Counted from the stretch's first letter, positions 51,317 through 60,927 are shown. The stretch: 64,000 nt of DNA from Alkalihalophilus pseudofirmus (GCF_029094545.1 NZ_CP117835.1:1158001-1222000); one strand, 5' to 3'. The notes: generated by a model not told the origin, from the sequence alone. Numbers and translations: made by a program.

Positions 51317-51826
51317 TTATTCTCCTAAGCGATAGGTTTCATAAACGGTCCAAGAACCATTTTCTAATTGATACAGCAGCTGCATGCGATCAATCACTTC
51401 ATGGTGTTCAATTTTTTTCATTTTTAAACGTCCTACAACATCTGCCACTTCGTCATTTGATAGGTCTTGACCAATCGTCACATGAGGAATGAACTTATAT
51501 TTTGTGTTTTCTTCAAAAGGTTCTTGATGAAGCTTAGCATATAATTCAGAAAGCGTTTCGTGCTCTTTAATTTTAAAGAAAATCGTATTTGATTGTGGAG
51601 AAAAAGTATCTACTTTATACACATCAATTTCTACAGGTGATGAGCTTTTAGCAATGTCCCTTAATTTAGATGTAATGTAGGGAAGATTATCATCGCTAAT
51701 TTCAAAGGGCTCTTTAACTGTAATATGCGGTGGAATTAAAGCATAATGGGAATCATAGCGCATACGGAATGAATTCGCTAAATCTTGCAATTTCTTAGTT
51801 GGAAATAATGCAATACCATATTTCAT
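51317..51826 (-). CDS. yjcG: 2H phosphoesterase-family protein YjcG
   Basis: 169 aa of the 2'-5' RNA ligase/2H phosphoesterase superfamily. Two HxT motifs, PHITV (about 37) and PHVTIG (about 117), build the active site. GAGGAGGATGAGG precedes the ATG at 51826; the longer frame to 51862 has no support. It is followed by yjcF in the same orientation, 7 bp from its stop. The RNA substrate, if any, is unknown. Confidence 0.85.
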   Translation of the reverse strand: MKYGIALFPTKKLQDLANSFRMRYDSHYALIPPHITVKEPFEISDDNLPYITSKLRDIAKSSSPVEIDVYKVDTFSPQSNTIFFKIKEHETLSELYAKLHQEPFEENTKYKFIPHVTIGQDLSNDEVADVVGRLKMKKIEHHEVIDRMQLLYQLENGSWTVYETYRLGE

Positions 51827-51948
51827 TGACCTCATCCTCCTCAATCTCGTTTTATTTATCATACAGATACTTACTAAAAATGTCTATTGGCTCTTAGTCC
51901 TTTTTGTAAAAAACAGCAGTCGCATCAGTTTAATCAATCATAGTTCAA

Positions 51949-52683
51949 TCAATCATACGGAAGGAGAGTAGTGAGGGCGCGCGGTAAATCTTTTTGCCAG
52001 TAAGTCCACGTGTGATCTCCTTCAAATTCAAAGTAAGTGTACGGAAATTTCTTCTCTGTTAATAATTCATTTAATTCACGATTTGGAGAGAGGAAATCTA
52101 GCACCTTTCCATCGGTGGTTTTGACTTCCGTTTCTTTTGTACCAATGACATGATAGATCGCAATTGATTCAGTTTTAGTACAATTTGAAACGGCATCAAG
52201 CACCGTTTTATTAACGTATGGAGAATGCATCATTACTTGTCCAAACAGGCTCGGATATTCGATTGCTGCCATTAAAGAGATCGTAGCTGCAAGTGAATCA
52301 CCAGCTAATGTTCTGCTTGCTGCAAGTTGATGAGTTGGGAATTTTTCATCGAGATAAGGGACTAATTCATGTGCCAAAAATCGAATATAAGCTTCAGCTT
52401 TTTCACCATCAGGGTGATAGCGCTTTCTTCTTTCATCAACGCTTGGATAAGGGACACCGACAATAATGACATCTCGAAGTTCAGCCTCTTCAATTAATTC
52501 CTCAACTTGTCTTGGAATACGCCCCAATTGAAAATAATCATTCCCATCTTGACAAATAAGCACATCATACGATTTTAGTGGAGTGAAATTTGGTGGAGTA
52601 TAATAAAGTATTTTTTGCTCTGTTTGTAGATACTCACTGTTAAATGTTTCTTCAAAAAGAGTACCTTCATAAGGTCTTGCCAT
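51949..52683 (-). CDS. yjcH: Esterase-family protein YjcH
   Basis: 244-aa alpha/beta-hydrolase of the esterase D/enterochelin-esterase type. Nucleophile Ser is in LAGDSLAA (about 125-132), with HPDGE earlier and a terminal His in EFEGDHTWTYW. AAAGGATTGG precedes the ATG at 52683. Probably transcribed with yjcG and yjcF. Substrate unknown. Confidence 0.82.
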   Translation of the reverse strand: MARPYEGTLFEETFNSEYLQTEQKILYYTPPNFTPLKSYDVLICQDGNDYFQLGRIPRQVEELIEEAELRDVIIVGVPYPSVDERRKRYHPDGEKAEAYIRFLAHELVPYLDEKFPTHQLAASRTLAGDSLAATISLMAAIEYPSLFGQVMMHSPYVNKTVLDAVSNCTKTESIAIYHVIGTKETEVKTTDGKVLDFLSPNRELNELLTEKKFPYTYFEFEGDHTWTYWQKDLPRALTTLLPYD

Positions 52684-52887
52684 CTGTGCCAATCCTTTCT
52701 TATTACTAAATTTAATGAAGTGTTTTTATTTACCGTATATCAGGGTACATATTCATTACGTAATGGTTTTATTTTAACATAATTCATGTCTAAAAGCCTT
52801 TTTGAAAGCTGCATCAAAGGAATGATGCACGAGGAATGACTATTCAGTAAATTATGATAAAATAGAGAAAAAAGAGGGGGATGTAAC

Positions 52888-53439
52888 ATGAAGACACCTG
52901 TACATTGTGAAGTAGTAGAACAGGCAGCTAGAGAAAAATTAAAAAATAGAGGTGTGTCCATTGATGACATTGCATCGATCGTTTATGATCTGCAACGTCC
53001 GTATAATGCGCATGTCACACATGAGCAATGCTATGAGAGTGTGGATGCTGTATTATGTAAGCGTGAAATCCAGCACGCCATCTTAGTTGGAATTGAACTA
53101 GATGAATTAGCAGAAAAAAAGCAGCTGTCAGAACCGCTGCAGTCTTTAATTGATACAGATGAAGGGTTATTTGGTGTAGATGAAACGATTGCACTAGGCT
53201 CTGTTTTTGGGTTTGGAAGTATAGCTGTAACGTCATTTGGCTATCTTGATAAACAAAAAGTCGGGATTATTAATGAGCTGGACAAACGTAAATCAGAAGT
53301 ACATACTTTCCTAGATGATCTTGTGGCTAGTATCGCAGCAAGTGCAGCAGCAAGACTTGCACATCGGCTGCGTGACATTGAAGAAAACCGCCGTCTTGAA
53401 GATATTAAAAAGCGAGAAGATGAAGAGTTGATCGGTTAA
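52888..53439 (+). CDS. yutG: Phosphatidylglycerophosphatase A family protein, YutG-like
   Basis: 183 aa. The segment EKKQLSEPLQSLIDTDEGL (about 75-93), then FGVDETIALG (about 94-103) and HTFLDDLVASIAA (about 140-152) match the PgpA/YutG family, which dephosphorylates phosphatidylglycerophosphate or a related lipid. The C-terminal tail (about 165-183, KK/RE-rich) is extra. GAGGGGGATG precedes ATG 52888. Followed by a repeat block. Confidence 0.85.
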   Translation: MKTPVHCEVVEQAAREKLKNRGVSIDDIASIVYDLQRPYNAHVTHEQCYESVDAVLCKREIQHAILVGIELDELAEKKQLSEPLQSLIDTDEGLFGVDETIALGSVFGFGSIAVTSFGYLDKQKVGIINELDKRKSEVHTFLDDLVASIAASAAARLAHRLRDIEENRRLEDIKKREDEELIG

Positions 53440-54016
53440 ATAAGGCTTCCGCTGCATGTACTCCCTTTCCACGGAGAGTCCCGAAGCCTCCTTATCGTTC
53501 CGCTCTTGTGAGTTACCTATCAGTAAAAATCGCCCTGCCATAGTTGTTGATTTCCGCTGCAGGCACACGCTTTCCGCGGGCGGCTCGGGAGCTTCCTCGT
53601 CGCTACGCTCCTGTGGGATCTCCCTGGTTACGCGCATCCCGCTGGAGTCGGTGCCTTCCGCTACAATCAACGGAGCGAGCAGGTTAATAAGTGGTTCCTA
53701 TCATTTAAAGCAGGTGTTCAGTGATTTATCTTTTATAGTGAAGATAATATAATTTTGGTCCGCTCTAAATAGAAATCATCCCACTAAATCCGTTTCATGG
53801 ACAGTACTTAGCGGATGAAATATGTGGAGACTTCTGTGGGGCCTAGAGCAGGAGTGAGATCCCACAGGGCTTTAGCCCGAGGAAGCTCACTGGCTCCCCA
53901 CGAAAAGCGAAGCATATTTCAGGAGCGGCGAGCTTGCACTGTCCAGGCCTCTTCGTTGCCTGAGCAGACAGAATTCAGTATAATAGAAGATATTGGATGA
54001 AAGAAGGTTTGCTCTA
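53440..54016. repeat. Intergenic repeat block with two element families
   Basis: Roughly 575 bp without a gene. An element from GTTGATTTCCGCTGCAGGC (53546) to GCCTTCCGCTACAATCAAC (end 53671), flanked by GGAGCGAGCAGGTTAATAAG (53672-53691), is the full-length partner of 2258-2328. A second unit, TAGCGGAT (53809-53816) through CTAGAGCAGGAGTGAGATCC (53842-53861) and CCCGAGGAAGCTCAC, is about 80% like the reverse complement of 2005-2135. An upstream ATCATCCCACTA (53776-53787) also has a counterpart near 2160. Related CTTTCC-GGA segments lie at 53467-53500. Confidence 0.75.
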
Positions 54017-54205
54017 GTGATGAAATCGTTGCCGAAGTGGATCTACTATAAACAAACGTTTCGTACGAAATTTCAAGCAGGGTGCATTAAAGCAAAGCTT
54101 GAAGATAATTGGATGAACGGCTATGAAGTTGGGCCATTAGTTGAGGTCCGCAAACTCAAGACGAATAAGTACATCGTTCGTTACACATATGATGAAACGG
54201 TATAA
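54017..54205 (+). CDS. Small basic protein, unknown
   Basis: 62-aa basic protein (KSLPKWIYYKQTFRTKFQAG). No family recognised. GTG 54017 (or ATG 54020) follows AAAGAAGG (53999-54006) at 9-12 bp. A terminator follows at 54231. Composition with many Lys/Tyr is compatible with a real small protein; coding status is likely but not certain. Confidence 0.5.
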   Translation: MMKSLPKWIYYKQTFRTKFQAGCIKAKLEDNWMNGYEVGPLVEVRKLKTNKYIVRYTYDETV

Positions 54206-54230
54206 AAAAGTCTTAAATAATTATATACCA

Positions 54231-54270
54231 AAAAAAGAGCTGAGACGGCATGGCCGTTTCAGCTCTTTTG
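54231..54270. terminator. Bidirectional terminator before fumC
   Basis: Stem AAAAGAGCTGA-GACGGC / GCCGTT-TCAGCTCTTTT with an ATG loop. Confidence 0.92.
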
Positions 54271-54272
54271 CT

Positions 54273-55643
54273 TTACTTCTCATTAACCATATTTTCAGGG
54301 CGAACGAATGTATCAAATTCTTCGGGTGTTATATAGCCGGTCTTCTCCGCTGCTTCACGTAATGTTAAATTTTCGTCAAAGGCGAGTTTTGCAATCTTTG
54401 CTGCTTTTTCATAACCAATGTGCGGATTAAGAGCAGTCACAAGCATTAACGAATTATTTAAGTGATCTTTCATTTTCTCCTCGTTAATTTCTAAGCCCGC
54501 TAGACAGCGGTCATGGAAGCTGGCCATGCCATCACGAAGTAATTCGATTGATTGAAGCACATTGTATATGATGACAGGCTTAAATACATTTAATTGAAAG
54601 TGTCCCTGACTAGCAGCAAAGCCGACGGTTGCATCATTTCCAAACACCTGAGCGCATACCATCGTCAGTGCCTCTGCTTGAGTAGGGTTTACCTTTCCAG
54701 GCATAATGGAACTACCAGGTTCATTAATAGGAAGTTGATATTCGCCAATTCCTGATCTCGGACCAGAGGCTAAGAGACGAATATCATTTGCGATTTTAAA
54801 TAAATTTGCTGCAAGTCCTTTTAAGTTTCCATGCAGGCCTACTAAAGCATCATGACTGGTAAGCCCATGAAAATAATTCGTAGAAGAGGTGAATGTTGTA
54901 CCTAATTGAGTAGATAGCTGCTTACTCACGGCTTCGCCAAAACCCTTAGGAGCATTAAGACCTGTCCCGACAGCAGTTCCGCCGATTGTTAGAATTCTCA
55001 CATGTTCAAGGCTTTCTTCAATCATTTTTTTACTTGTCTCAAGCATATGTCTAAAGCCGCTGATTTCTTGTGCTACTGTTAAAGGAGTAGCATCTTGCAA
55101 GTGAGTACGGCCGATCTTCACCACATCTTGAAATGCTTGTTCTTTCTCTTTACATGTCTCAATCATTCGATCAATTTCTTTATAAAGAGTTTTTTCAACA
55201 GCAAAGACTGTAGCCACATGCATGGCTGTTGGAAAGGTATCATTTGAACTTTGTGAACGGTTCACGTCATCATTAGGATGAATGAATCCTTCTTTTGATT
55301 CGTTAGCTAATCTAGCGACTACTTCATTAACATTCATATTTGATTGAGTACCGCTTCCTGTCTGCCATACAACCAGAGGGAAGTGCTTTCTTGCATCTTG
55401 TTCTAGAAGCCGCTGAATGGAATCAATAATGGCTGCTGCTTTTTCTTCTTCTATTGCTCCCAATTCTTTATTTGCAATTGCGCACGCTTTTTTAAGGTGA
55501 AGAAATGCTGTTATAACCTCATTTGGAATTTTTTCTTTTCCAATTGGGAAATTCTCTAAGCTTCGCTGCGTCTGTGCACCCCAAAGTTTATCATCTTCCA
55601 CATACATTTCACCTAAAGTATCTCTTTCTATCCGTTTACTCAT
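54273..55643 (-). CDS. fumC: Fumarase class II (FumC)
   Basis: TCA-cycle hydratase interconverting fumarate and L-malate. 456 aa, oxygen-stable homotetramer. The superfamily signature [16 protein letters not shown] (about 313-328), [14 protein letters not shown] (about 95-108) and TSHDALVG (about 235) are present, the last pointing to fumarase rather than aspartase. AAGGGAG precedes the ATG. Monocistronic. Confidence 0.95.
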   Translation of the reverse strand: MSKRIERDTLGEMYVEDDKLWGAQTQRSLENFPIGKEKIPNEVITAFLHLKKACAIANKELGAIEEEKAAAIIDSIQRLLEQDARKHFPLVVWQTGSGTQSNMNVNEVVARLANESKEGFIHPNDDVNRSQSSNDTFPTAMHVATVFAVEKTLYKEIDRMIETCKEKEQAFQDVVKIGRTHLQDATPLTVAQEISGFRHMLETSKKMIEESLEHVRILTIGGTAVGTGLNAPKGFGEAVSKQLSTQLGTTFTSSTNYFHGLTSHDALVGLHGNLKGLAANLFKIANDIRLLASGPRSGIGEYQLPINEPGSSIMPGKVNPTQAEALTMVCAQVFGNDATVGFAASQGHFQLNVFKPVIIYNVLQSIELLRDGMASFHDRCLAGLEINEEKMKDHLNNSLMLVTALNPHIGYEKAAKIAKLAFDENLTLREAAEKTGYITPEEFDTFVRPENMVNEK

Positions 55644-55863
55644 CTAGAAAACTCCCTTCTCATTACTAAGATGTTCAAAAGTAACCCTACTTCATACATA
55701 CCCTAAAATGTGAAAATTATTGATTCGATTTTACCAGGGATTCCTATTTACAAGTTCGGCCGTAATTGATATAGTAAGGGAGAAGTTCGGACGTCTGACA
55801 TCTAGACAAGCGTTTACAAATTTCGACACCGCTTTCAAGAGCCATTCATTTTTTTAAATGGCA

Positions 55864-55909
55864 AGTAAGCGTTTTCAGTTTGACTTTATGAATGATGGGT
55901 ACATATAGG
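55864..55909 (+). promoter_or_regulatory. CcpA-type cre site and promoter upstream of nupC
   Basis: AGTAAGCGTTTTCA (55864-55877) matches a catabolite-responsive element (TGWAANCGNTNWCA) at 13 of 14 positions. Immediately after is TTGACT (55880-55885) and TATAGG (55904-55909, 18-bp spacer) or CATATA (55902-55907, 16-bp spacer). The cre abuts the -35, so CcpA could repress or activate. Partial cre-like GCGTTTACA at 55810-55818 lacks its left half. Confidence 0.5.
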
Positions 55910-56042
55910 TAGTGTTCATGAAGCATCCTAAAGACGTTGATTCATTGGTTTCTTGTGAAGGCGTTTTCTTAAACGAGTAATGCAGGTGATCTGGCGATTT
56001 GAGCAAGTGACTCGCTAATAAATGAAAAAGAGGTGCGGTATC

Positions 56043-57260
56043 ATGAATTTTTTATGGGGAATTGTTGGGATCATTACGGTTTTTGCTGTTGCATATCTGC
56101 TCTCAGCTAACCGAAAAGCTATTCGCCCTAGAACAATTCTAGGAGGATTAGCTATCCAAATTGGTTTTGCTTTATTGGTCTTAAAGACAACAATTGGGCA
56201 GCAAGCCTTACAAAAGCTAACAGAAGGGGTTCAATGGATCATCAGTGCTGCAAATGAAGGAATTGATTTTGTATTTGGTGGTTTCTTTGATGGGACTGGA
56301 GTAGAATTTGTATTTGCTATTAACGTATTATCTGTTGTTATCTTCTTCTCAGCTCTCATTTCTGTTTTATACTACCTTGGTGTTATGCAGTTAATCATCA
56401 AATTTATTGGTGGAGGACTTGCAAAATTACTTGGTACATCGAAGACTGAGTCAATGTCTGCAGCTGCAAACATTTTCGTAGGACAAACAGAAGCACCTTT
56501 AATTGTAAAACCTTACTTAAACAAAATGTCACAATCAGAACTTTTTGCTGTTATGACAGGGGGACTTGCCTCTGTAGCGGGTTCAGTATTGATTGGTTAT
56601 GCGCTGCTTGGAGTTCCGCTTGAATACCTGCTTGCAGCTAGTTTCATGGCAGCTCCAGCTGGTCTGATTATGGCAAAAATGATTGTACCTGAAACAGAGC
56701 GTACAACAAATGATGTGGATGACTTTAAGCTTGCTAAAGATGAGGATACAGTAAACATTATTGATGCAGCTGCTAAAGGGGCTAGTACTGGTTTAACTCT
56801 TGCGCTGAATATTGCAGCGATGTTAATTGCCTTTGTTGCGTTAATTGCTTTAATTAATGGGCTCCTTTCATTCCTAGGTGGTTTTGCAGGACTTGAGAAT
56901 TTAACGCTTGAACTGATCTTAGGATATGTATTTGCACCCCTTGCTTTCCTTATTGGTGTACCTTGGGATGAGGCAGTAATGGCAGGAAGCTTCATCGGTC
57001 AAAAGCTAGTAGTTAACGAATTCGTAGCTTATTTATCTTTTGCACCGGAAATTGAAAATTTAAGTGAAAAAGCAGTTATTGTTATTAGTTTCGCACTTTG
57101 TGGTTTTGCTAACCTTTCTTCACTTGGTATTTTACTTGGTGGTCTTGGGAAGCTTGCTCCTGAACGCCGCGGAGACATTGCACGCTTAGGTCTTCGTGCA
57201 GTAGCTGCTGGTATGCTTGCATCATTATTAAGTGCAGCAATCGCGGGTATGTTAATTTAA
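56043..57260 (+). CDS. nupC: NupC-type concentrative nucleoside transporter
   Basis: 405-aa nucleoside permease of the CNT family, moving nucleosides by cation symport. Seen: GGLAIQIGFALLVLKT (early repeat), VGQTEAPLIVKPYL (about 153-166), and CGFANLSSLGILLGGL toward the C-terminus. ATG 56043 follows AGAGGTGCGG, better than 56022. Divergent from fumC and carrying a cre, consistent with use of nucleosides as carbon sources. Specificity cannot be read. Confidence 0.9.
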   Translation: MNFLWGIVGIITVFAVAYLLSANRKAIRPRTILGGLAIQIGFALLVLKTTIGQQALQKLTEGVQWIISAANEGIDFVFGGFFDGTGVEFVFAINVLSVVIFFSALISVLYYLGVMQLIIKFIGGGLAKLLGTSKTESMSAAANIFVGQTEAPLIVKPYLNKMSQSELFAVMTGGLASVAGSVLIGYALLGVPLEYLLAASFMAAPAGLIMAKMIVPETERTTNDVDDFKLAKDEDTVNIIDAAAKGASTGLTLALNIAAMLIAFVALIALINGLLSFLGGFAGLENLTLELILGYVFAPLAFLIGVPWDEAVMAGSFIGQKLVVNEFVAYLSFAPEIENLSEKAVIVISFALCGFANLSSLGILLGGLGKLAPERRGDIARLGLRAVAAGMLASLLSAAIAGMLI

Positions 57261-57331
57261 TAAATTACGTGAATCTGCATATGTGCCTCATAGCGCATAT
57301 GCAGATTTTTTTGTTATCTAAAAAAGTGATA

Positions 57332-57360
57332 TTGACAATTTCCAAACATATACATATACT
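57332..57360 (+). promoter_or_regulatory. Promoter of the GntR-ABC operon
   Basis: TTGACA (57332-57337), 17-bp spacer, TATACT (57355-57360). One of the best sigma-A promoters in the window, 60 bp before the GntR start. Confidence 0.8.
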
Positions 57361-57371
57361 AACTGTATTAG

Positions 57372-57394
57372 GTGTACTACTTTAAATAGTACAC
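57372..57394 (+). promoter_or_regulatory. Operator palindrome for the GntR/YtrA-type regulator
   Basis: Inverted repeat GTGTACTA (57372-57379) and TAGTACAC (57387-57394) with a 7-bp spacer, starting 12 bp after the -10. Position right at the transcription start suggests autorepression by the product of the next gene; YtrA-family proteins bind such GTGTA-TACAC type palindromes. Confidence 0.75.
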
Positions 57395-57418
57395 TATAGA
57401 CACCGAGGTGGTGAATAC

Positions 57419-57814
57419 ATGCTTATAACGATTAATCCTAAAAGTCAAAAGCCGCTCTATGAGCAAATCGTTCAACAAATTAAAGAGCTGGTAGCAAAAG
57501 GAATTTTAGAAGAGGAGGAGCAGCTGCCGTCTGTTCGAGATTTAGCTGCGCAAATAGTGATGAATCCAAACACTGTAAGTAAGGCATACAAAGAACTAGA
57601 GCGACAGGGTGTGATTGTCACCATAAGAGGCAAGGGAACCTTTGTAGCCGAGCAGTCGTTGAGAGAAGTTGATCCAAAAGAACGTCAGAAGATCCAAGAA
57701 CAACTTCGTCAGCTTGTTATTGAAGCTAATTATGCAAACGTAGGAAGGACAGAAATGATCGAATGGATTGAAAAAGAATTTGAAGCATTGGGAGGATCAC
57801 GTGATGCAGATTAA
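57419..57814 (+). CDS. GntR-family regulator, YtrA subfamily
   Basis: 131-aa short GntR regulator: winged helix (about residues 10-75; LYEQIVQQIKELVAKGILEE then LPSVRDLAAQIVMNPNTVSKAY) plus a ~45-residue helical tail, without a large effector domain. Such YtrA-type proteins control adjacent ABC transporters, often in response to cell-wall antibiotics. GAGGTG precedes ATG 57419. The ABC ATPase start overlaps its end by 11 bp. Confidence 0.88.
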   Translation: MLITINPKSQKPLYEQIVQQIKELVAKGILEEEEQLPSVRDLAAQIVMNPNTVSKAYKELERQGVIVTIRGKGTFVAEQSLREVDPKERQKIQEQLRQLVIEANYANVGRTEMIEWIEKEFEALGGSRDAD

Positions 57815-58679
57815 ACAAGTGGGGAAAAACATTAAGCAACGATCGATATTAAATGAAATTACATTTGATATTGAACCAGGAAAAGTGACTGGTTTAATTG
57901 GGCGGAACGGTGCGGGGAAAACAACTCTGCTGCAGTTAATGGTAGGTATTCTTAAGCCTGAAGCCGGTGATATTTTAGTTGGAGAAAAAAGCATTTATAC
58001 TCATCCTGAAGTAAAGCAGGATATCGTCTTTGTACCAGATTCCCCGGAGGCGCTCAAGTCATATTCAATCAAAGAAATATGTCTGCTCTATAAAGAAATC
58101 TATCCGAAGTTTGATGAAGAACTATTTAATTCCTTATTAGACCGCTTTACTCTCCCAAAGAGCGGAAAGGTGGGGTCCTTCTCTAAAGGTATGAAAGCTT
58201 TGTTTGCACTTATTTTAGCTTTTTCGACGAAAGCGACCTATATTTTACTAGATGAACCAACAGATGGACTTGATGTCATTGTAAAAAAACGAATTCTGCA
58301 ATTTATAGTAGAGGCTGTAGCAGATTTTGAGGTTGCGGTTGTCATTTCTTCTCATCGTCTAGATGAATTGGAGTACTTAGCAGACAGCATTATTATGTTA
58401 AAGGAAGGCAAAGTGTCACGTACTTATTCGCTTGATTCAATTAAAGAATCATACAAAAAGGTTCAAACTGTTTTTCCTCATGGTATGCCTGAATCAATCT
58501 CAAAGCTTGGCACAGTTATTAATGAAACAGGAAAAGTGTATATTCTTGTCTTTGAAGACACGGAGAATAATGGAATTGAAAAAATAAAAGAAGCTCACCC
58601 ACTATATATGGAAGAGCTGCCGATGACATTAGAAGATTTATTTGTCGCTAAACTTGGAGGTGAGCAGTTTGTCGGTTAA
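57804..58679 (+). CDS. ABC transporter ATP-binding protein (YtrB-like)
   Basis: 291 aa. Walker A GRNGAGKTT (about 36-44), Walker B YILLDEPTDGLD (about 150-161). The signature is degenerate: GSFSKGMKALFAL replaces LSGGQ. Such variants are usual in YtrB-type partners. ATG 57804 follows GGAGG (57791-57795). The permease starts (58669) before its stop, so the three genes are one operon. Substrate unknown; a cell-wall antibiotic or lipid role is inferred from the GntR context. Confidence 0.83.
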   Translation: MQIKQVGKNIKQRSILNEITFDIEPGKVTGLIGRNGAGKTTLLQLMVGILKPEAGDILVGEKSIYTHPEVKQDIVFVPDSPEALKSYSIKEICLLYKEIYPKFDEELFNSLLDRFTLPKSGKVGSFSKGMKALFALILAFSTKATYILLDEPTDGLDVIVKKRILQFIVEAVADFEVAVVISSHRLDELEYLADSIIMLKEGKVSRTYSLDSIKESYKKVQTVFPHGMPESISKLGTVINETGKVYILVFEDTENNGIEKIKEAHPLYMEELPMTLEDLFVAKLGGEQFVG

Positions 58680-59703
58680 AGGATTACTGCGAAAAGAATG
58701 GAAACAGTCAAGAGCCATTTTATTTCTCATCACACTATTATTTCTTTTCCATTTTCCGATCAGAGCAATGGTGAGCATAGAAAACTGGAGGGAAGAAGTT
58801 CGTTCAGCCCCTGCAGAAGCAATGAATTATTTAGAATGGTCGGTGCACAGTGCACTTGGAATGAGTGTATTTTCACTCGTAATTATTGTCCTTCTCGTAA
58901 CTCTTGCCGTACAGTTGATCGGTTCAGAAAGAAGCACAAGACGTCAGGACTTTGCTTTTGCCTTGCCTTACAGGAGGCGTACGATGTTTTTAGTGAAATG
59001 GTTGATGGGTGTAGTACCCGTTCTCGTTCTCTATCCAATTACCTTTCTTTCAGCTTACTTTATGATCGTATCATCAGAATTTGGATTCCATTTAGATGGG
59101 GTAAACTTTCTTGAGGCGTTCATGCTCCCATTATTAGGTTTTATTGCAACCTACAGCTTTACGCTGTTTATTGGAACCATTACAGGCGAGATGATTTCAC
59201 AAATTGCCTTAACCTTTATTTTCACTATTTTCCCTGTAGGTATTTTGGTATTAGTAGGGTACTTTTTTGAAGTAAACTTTAATAATGGTTACTTTTTTGG
59301 CAGGATTTCAGAAGAGGCTTCCCGCTTTATCTGGCCGATCTATACGGTTTATAACCCGACATCTGCGATGGGGGATGGGGAATTTATGAATCTATGGATT
59401 CCGCTTGCAGCTACACTCCTGTTTGTTGGCGCAGGTCAATGGCTATATGAGCAAAATCATAGTGAATTTAATGGGGAGTTTCTTATCTTTAAGCAACTCG
59501 AACCTATTTTCCGAGCAGGGATCATTGTTTGTTTTGCTTTACTTGGCGGAATGGTCGGTTCGGGTCTTGTACCATGGAGCTTAAAAAATGGAAGTATCTT
59601 AGAGCTTGTTTTTTACTGGGTTGGTGCTGCTATCTTTACGTACTTGAGCATTTTATTAACGAAGCGCCTATTTTCCATGAATATTACGATTAAAGGAAAG
59701 TAA
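58669..59703 (+). CDS. ABC-2-type permease
   Basis: 344 aa, about six helices with a large polar first loop, partner of the preceding ATPase. TTG 58669 is preferred because GGAGGTGAG (58656-58664) precedes it at 8 bp; the ORF extension to 58642 lies inside the ATPase gene. The segment KGLLRKEWKQSR is typical of ABC-2 permeases. Function inferred from the operon. Confidence 0.78.
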   Translation: MSVKGLLRKEWKQSRAILFLITLLFLFHFPIRAMVSIENWREEVRSAPAEAMNYLEWSVHSALGMSVFSLVIIVLLVTLAVQLIGSERSTRRQDFAFALPYRRRTMFLVKWLMGVVPVLVLYPITFLSAYFMIVSSEFGFHLDGVNFLEAFMLPLLGFIATYSFTLFIGTITGEMISQIALTFIFTIFPVGILVLVGYFFEVNFNNGYFFGRISEEASRFIWPIYTVYNPTSAMGDGEFMNLWIPLAATLLFVGAGQWLYEQNHSEFNGEFLIFKQLEPIFRAGIIVCFALLGGMVGSGLVPWSLKNGSILELVFYWVGAAIFTYLSILLTKRLFSMNITIKGK

Positions 59704-59708
59704 AAACG

Positions 59709-59741
59709 AAAACAAGCTGCCCATTTTGGCAGCTTGTTTTA
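59709..59741. terminator. Bidirectional terminator between ABC permease and msrB
   Basis: Stem AAAACAAGCTGCC / GGCAGCTTGTTTT with a CATTTT loop. Adjacent to the msrB stop (59743). Confidence 0.92.
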
Positions 59742-59742
59742 T

Positions 59743-60177
59743 TTACGCCTGAAATAATTTTAAATACGCACCGTAGCCTTCTTTTTCAAGATCTTCTTTT
59801 GGAACAAAGCGAAGGGCAGCTGAGTTGATGCAATAACGCAGACCATTTGGACCAGGGCCGTCATTAAACACATGGCCTAAATGAGAGTCGGCGTCTTTGC
59901 TTCTGACTTCTGTACGAATCATAAAATGCGAACGGTCTTCTTTTTCAATGATTTCTTCATCTACGATCGGTTTAGTAAAACTAGGCCAGCCGCAGCCCGC
60001 ATCATATTTATCTAAAGAGCTGAATAATGGTTTACCAGACACTATATCCACATAGATTCCATCATCATCTACATTATAATACTCGTTGCGAAACGGAGGC
60101 TCTGTCCCGTTATTTTGAGTCACTTCATACTGCATTGGCGTTAATCTCTCTTTTAATTCTTCTTTGTTACGACTCAT
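59743..60177 (-). CDS. msrB: Methionine-R-sulfoxide reductase MsrB
   Basis: Repairs methionine-R-sulfoxide in proteins. 144 aa. Catalytic Cys in RYCINSAAL (C116), resolving-type Cys in GCGWPSF (C62). No zinc CxxC pairs are visible, as in other Bacillus MsrB. Overlaps msrA by 11 bp, so both are cotranscribed. Together they handle R and S isomers. Confidence 0.94.
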   Translation of the reverse strand: MSRNKEELKERLTPMQYEVTQNNGTEPPFRNEYYNVDDDGIYVDIVSGKPLFSSLDKYDAGCGWPSFTKPIVDEEIIEKEDRSHFMIRTEVRSKDADSHLGHVFNDGPGPNGLRYCINSAALRFVPKEDLEKEGYGAYLKLFQA

Positions 60178-60712
60178 CTTTTTTAGCCCCCCAGTTGTTT
60201 TTAATAAATGCTGCTCGTCCTGAGCCTTTATGATACATCATGTAATGAAATGGATTTTTCTTATAATAGTCCTGATGGTAATCTTCTGCAGGGTAAAAGG
60301 TTTGTGCAGGAAGAATTTCTACTGCAATGGGTTTAGTAAACCTGCTGCTCGCTTGCAGTTCAGTTTTTGATTTTTCTGCGATTTCTTTTTGCTCGTGGTC
60401 ATGATAAAAAACAGCCGGCCTGTATGAGTCTCCGCGGTCATGAAATTGTCCGCCTGCATCAGTTGGGTCGATTTGCTGCCAAAAAATCTCCACTAACTGT
60501 TTATAAGAGAAGATCTCAGGATTGTATGTGATTTGAACCGCTTCATAATGACCAGTCGTCTCAGAGCAGACTTCTTTATACGTTGGATTTTCTGTATGCC
60601 CGCCTGTATACCCTGAGACGACAGATTCAATCCCCTCATAGGAGTCAAAAGGCTTTACCATACACCAAAAGCAGCCTCCTGCAAATGTTGCTTTTCTAAA
60701 AGCTTCTGCCAT
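60167..60712 (-). CDS. msrA: Methionine-S-sulfoxide reductase MsrA
   Basis: 181 aa. Catalytic motif GGCFWC at residues 12-17 (C14), with [15 protein letters not shown] (about 48-62) typical of the family. Upstream of msrB on the minus strand. Start at 60712. Repairs S-epimer methionine sulfoxide after oxidative damage. Confidence 0.94.
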   Translation of the reverse strand: MAEAFRKATFAGGCFWCMVKPFDSYEGIESVVSGYTGGHTENPTYKEVCSETTGHYEAVQITYNPEIFSYKQLVEIFWQQIDPTDAGGQFHDRGDSYRPAVFYHDHEQKEIAEKSKTELQASSRFTKPIAVEILPAQTFYPAEDYHQDYYKKNPFHYMMYHKGSGRAAFIKNNWGAKKDES

Positions 60713-60889
60713 GCTGCAACACTCCTTACTTAGTATAGTGCTTAGTATATCATGATAGGCACATACATGACTTAAGATACGCTTATGTAATGAATTAGTA
60801 AGGTTTAGAAAAGCGAATATTCTACTTCTCCTACAAGAAAGTTCGTGCTATGATAGATTCTTGGCGCAGTTTTTAAGACTGACGCTGGG

Positions 60890-60927
60890 TGGGAGAGGGA
60901 TTCAACGAAAAGAGTTGAATGATACAC
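60890..60927 (+). promoter_or_regulatory. Unusual leader of pbuG: ribosome binding site separated from start by a hairpin
   Basis: GGGAGAGGG (60890-60898) is a strong Shine-Dalgarno but lies about 20-29 bp before the possible starts (60919 and 60928). A perfect 7-bp stem, ATTCAAC (60900-60906) and GTTGAAT (60914-60920), with a GAAAAGA loop, lies between. Folding it would bring the site to 7 bp from ATG 60928. A TGA at 60916 blocks any earlier in-frame start. Confidence 0.5.

Noticed and set aside
53456-53752. Overlapping frames on both strands in the 53.4-53.8 kb block.
   Set aside because: They follow the repeat elements, differ from gene composition and lack start signals.
55752-55790. PurR box pair upstream of nupC (two AAGTTCGG copies 31 bp apart).
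   Set aside because: They are in direct orientation and the spacing does not match the inverted PurBox pair.
60713-60890. Guanine riboswitch upstream of the purine permease.
   Set aside because: The conserved TATA...CCTAC...-type loop sequences of purine riboswitches are not present.
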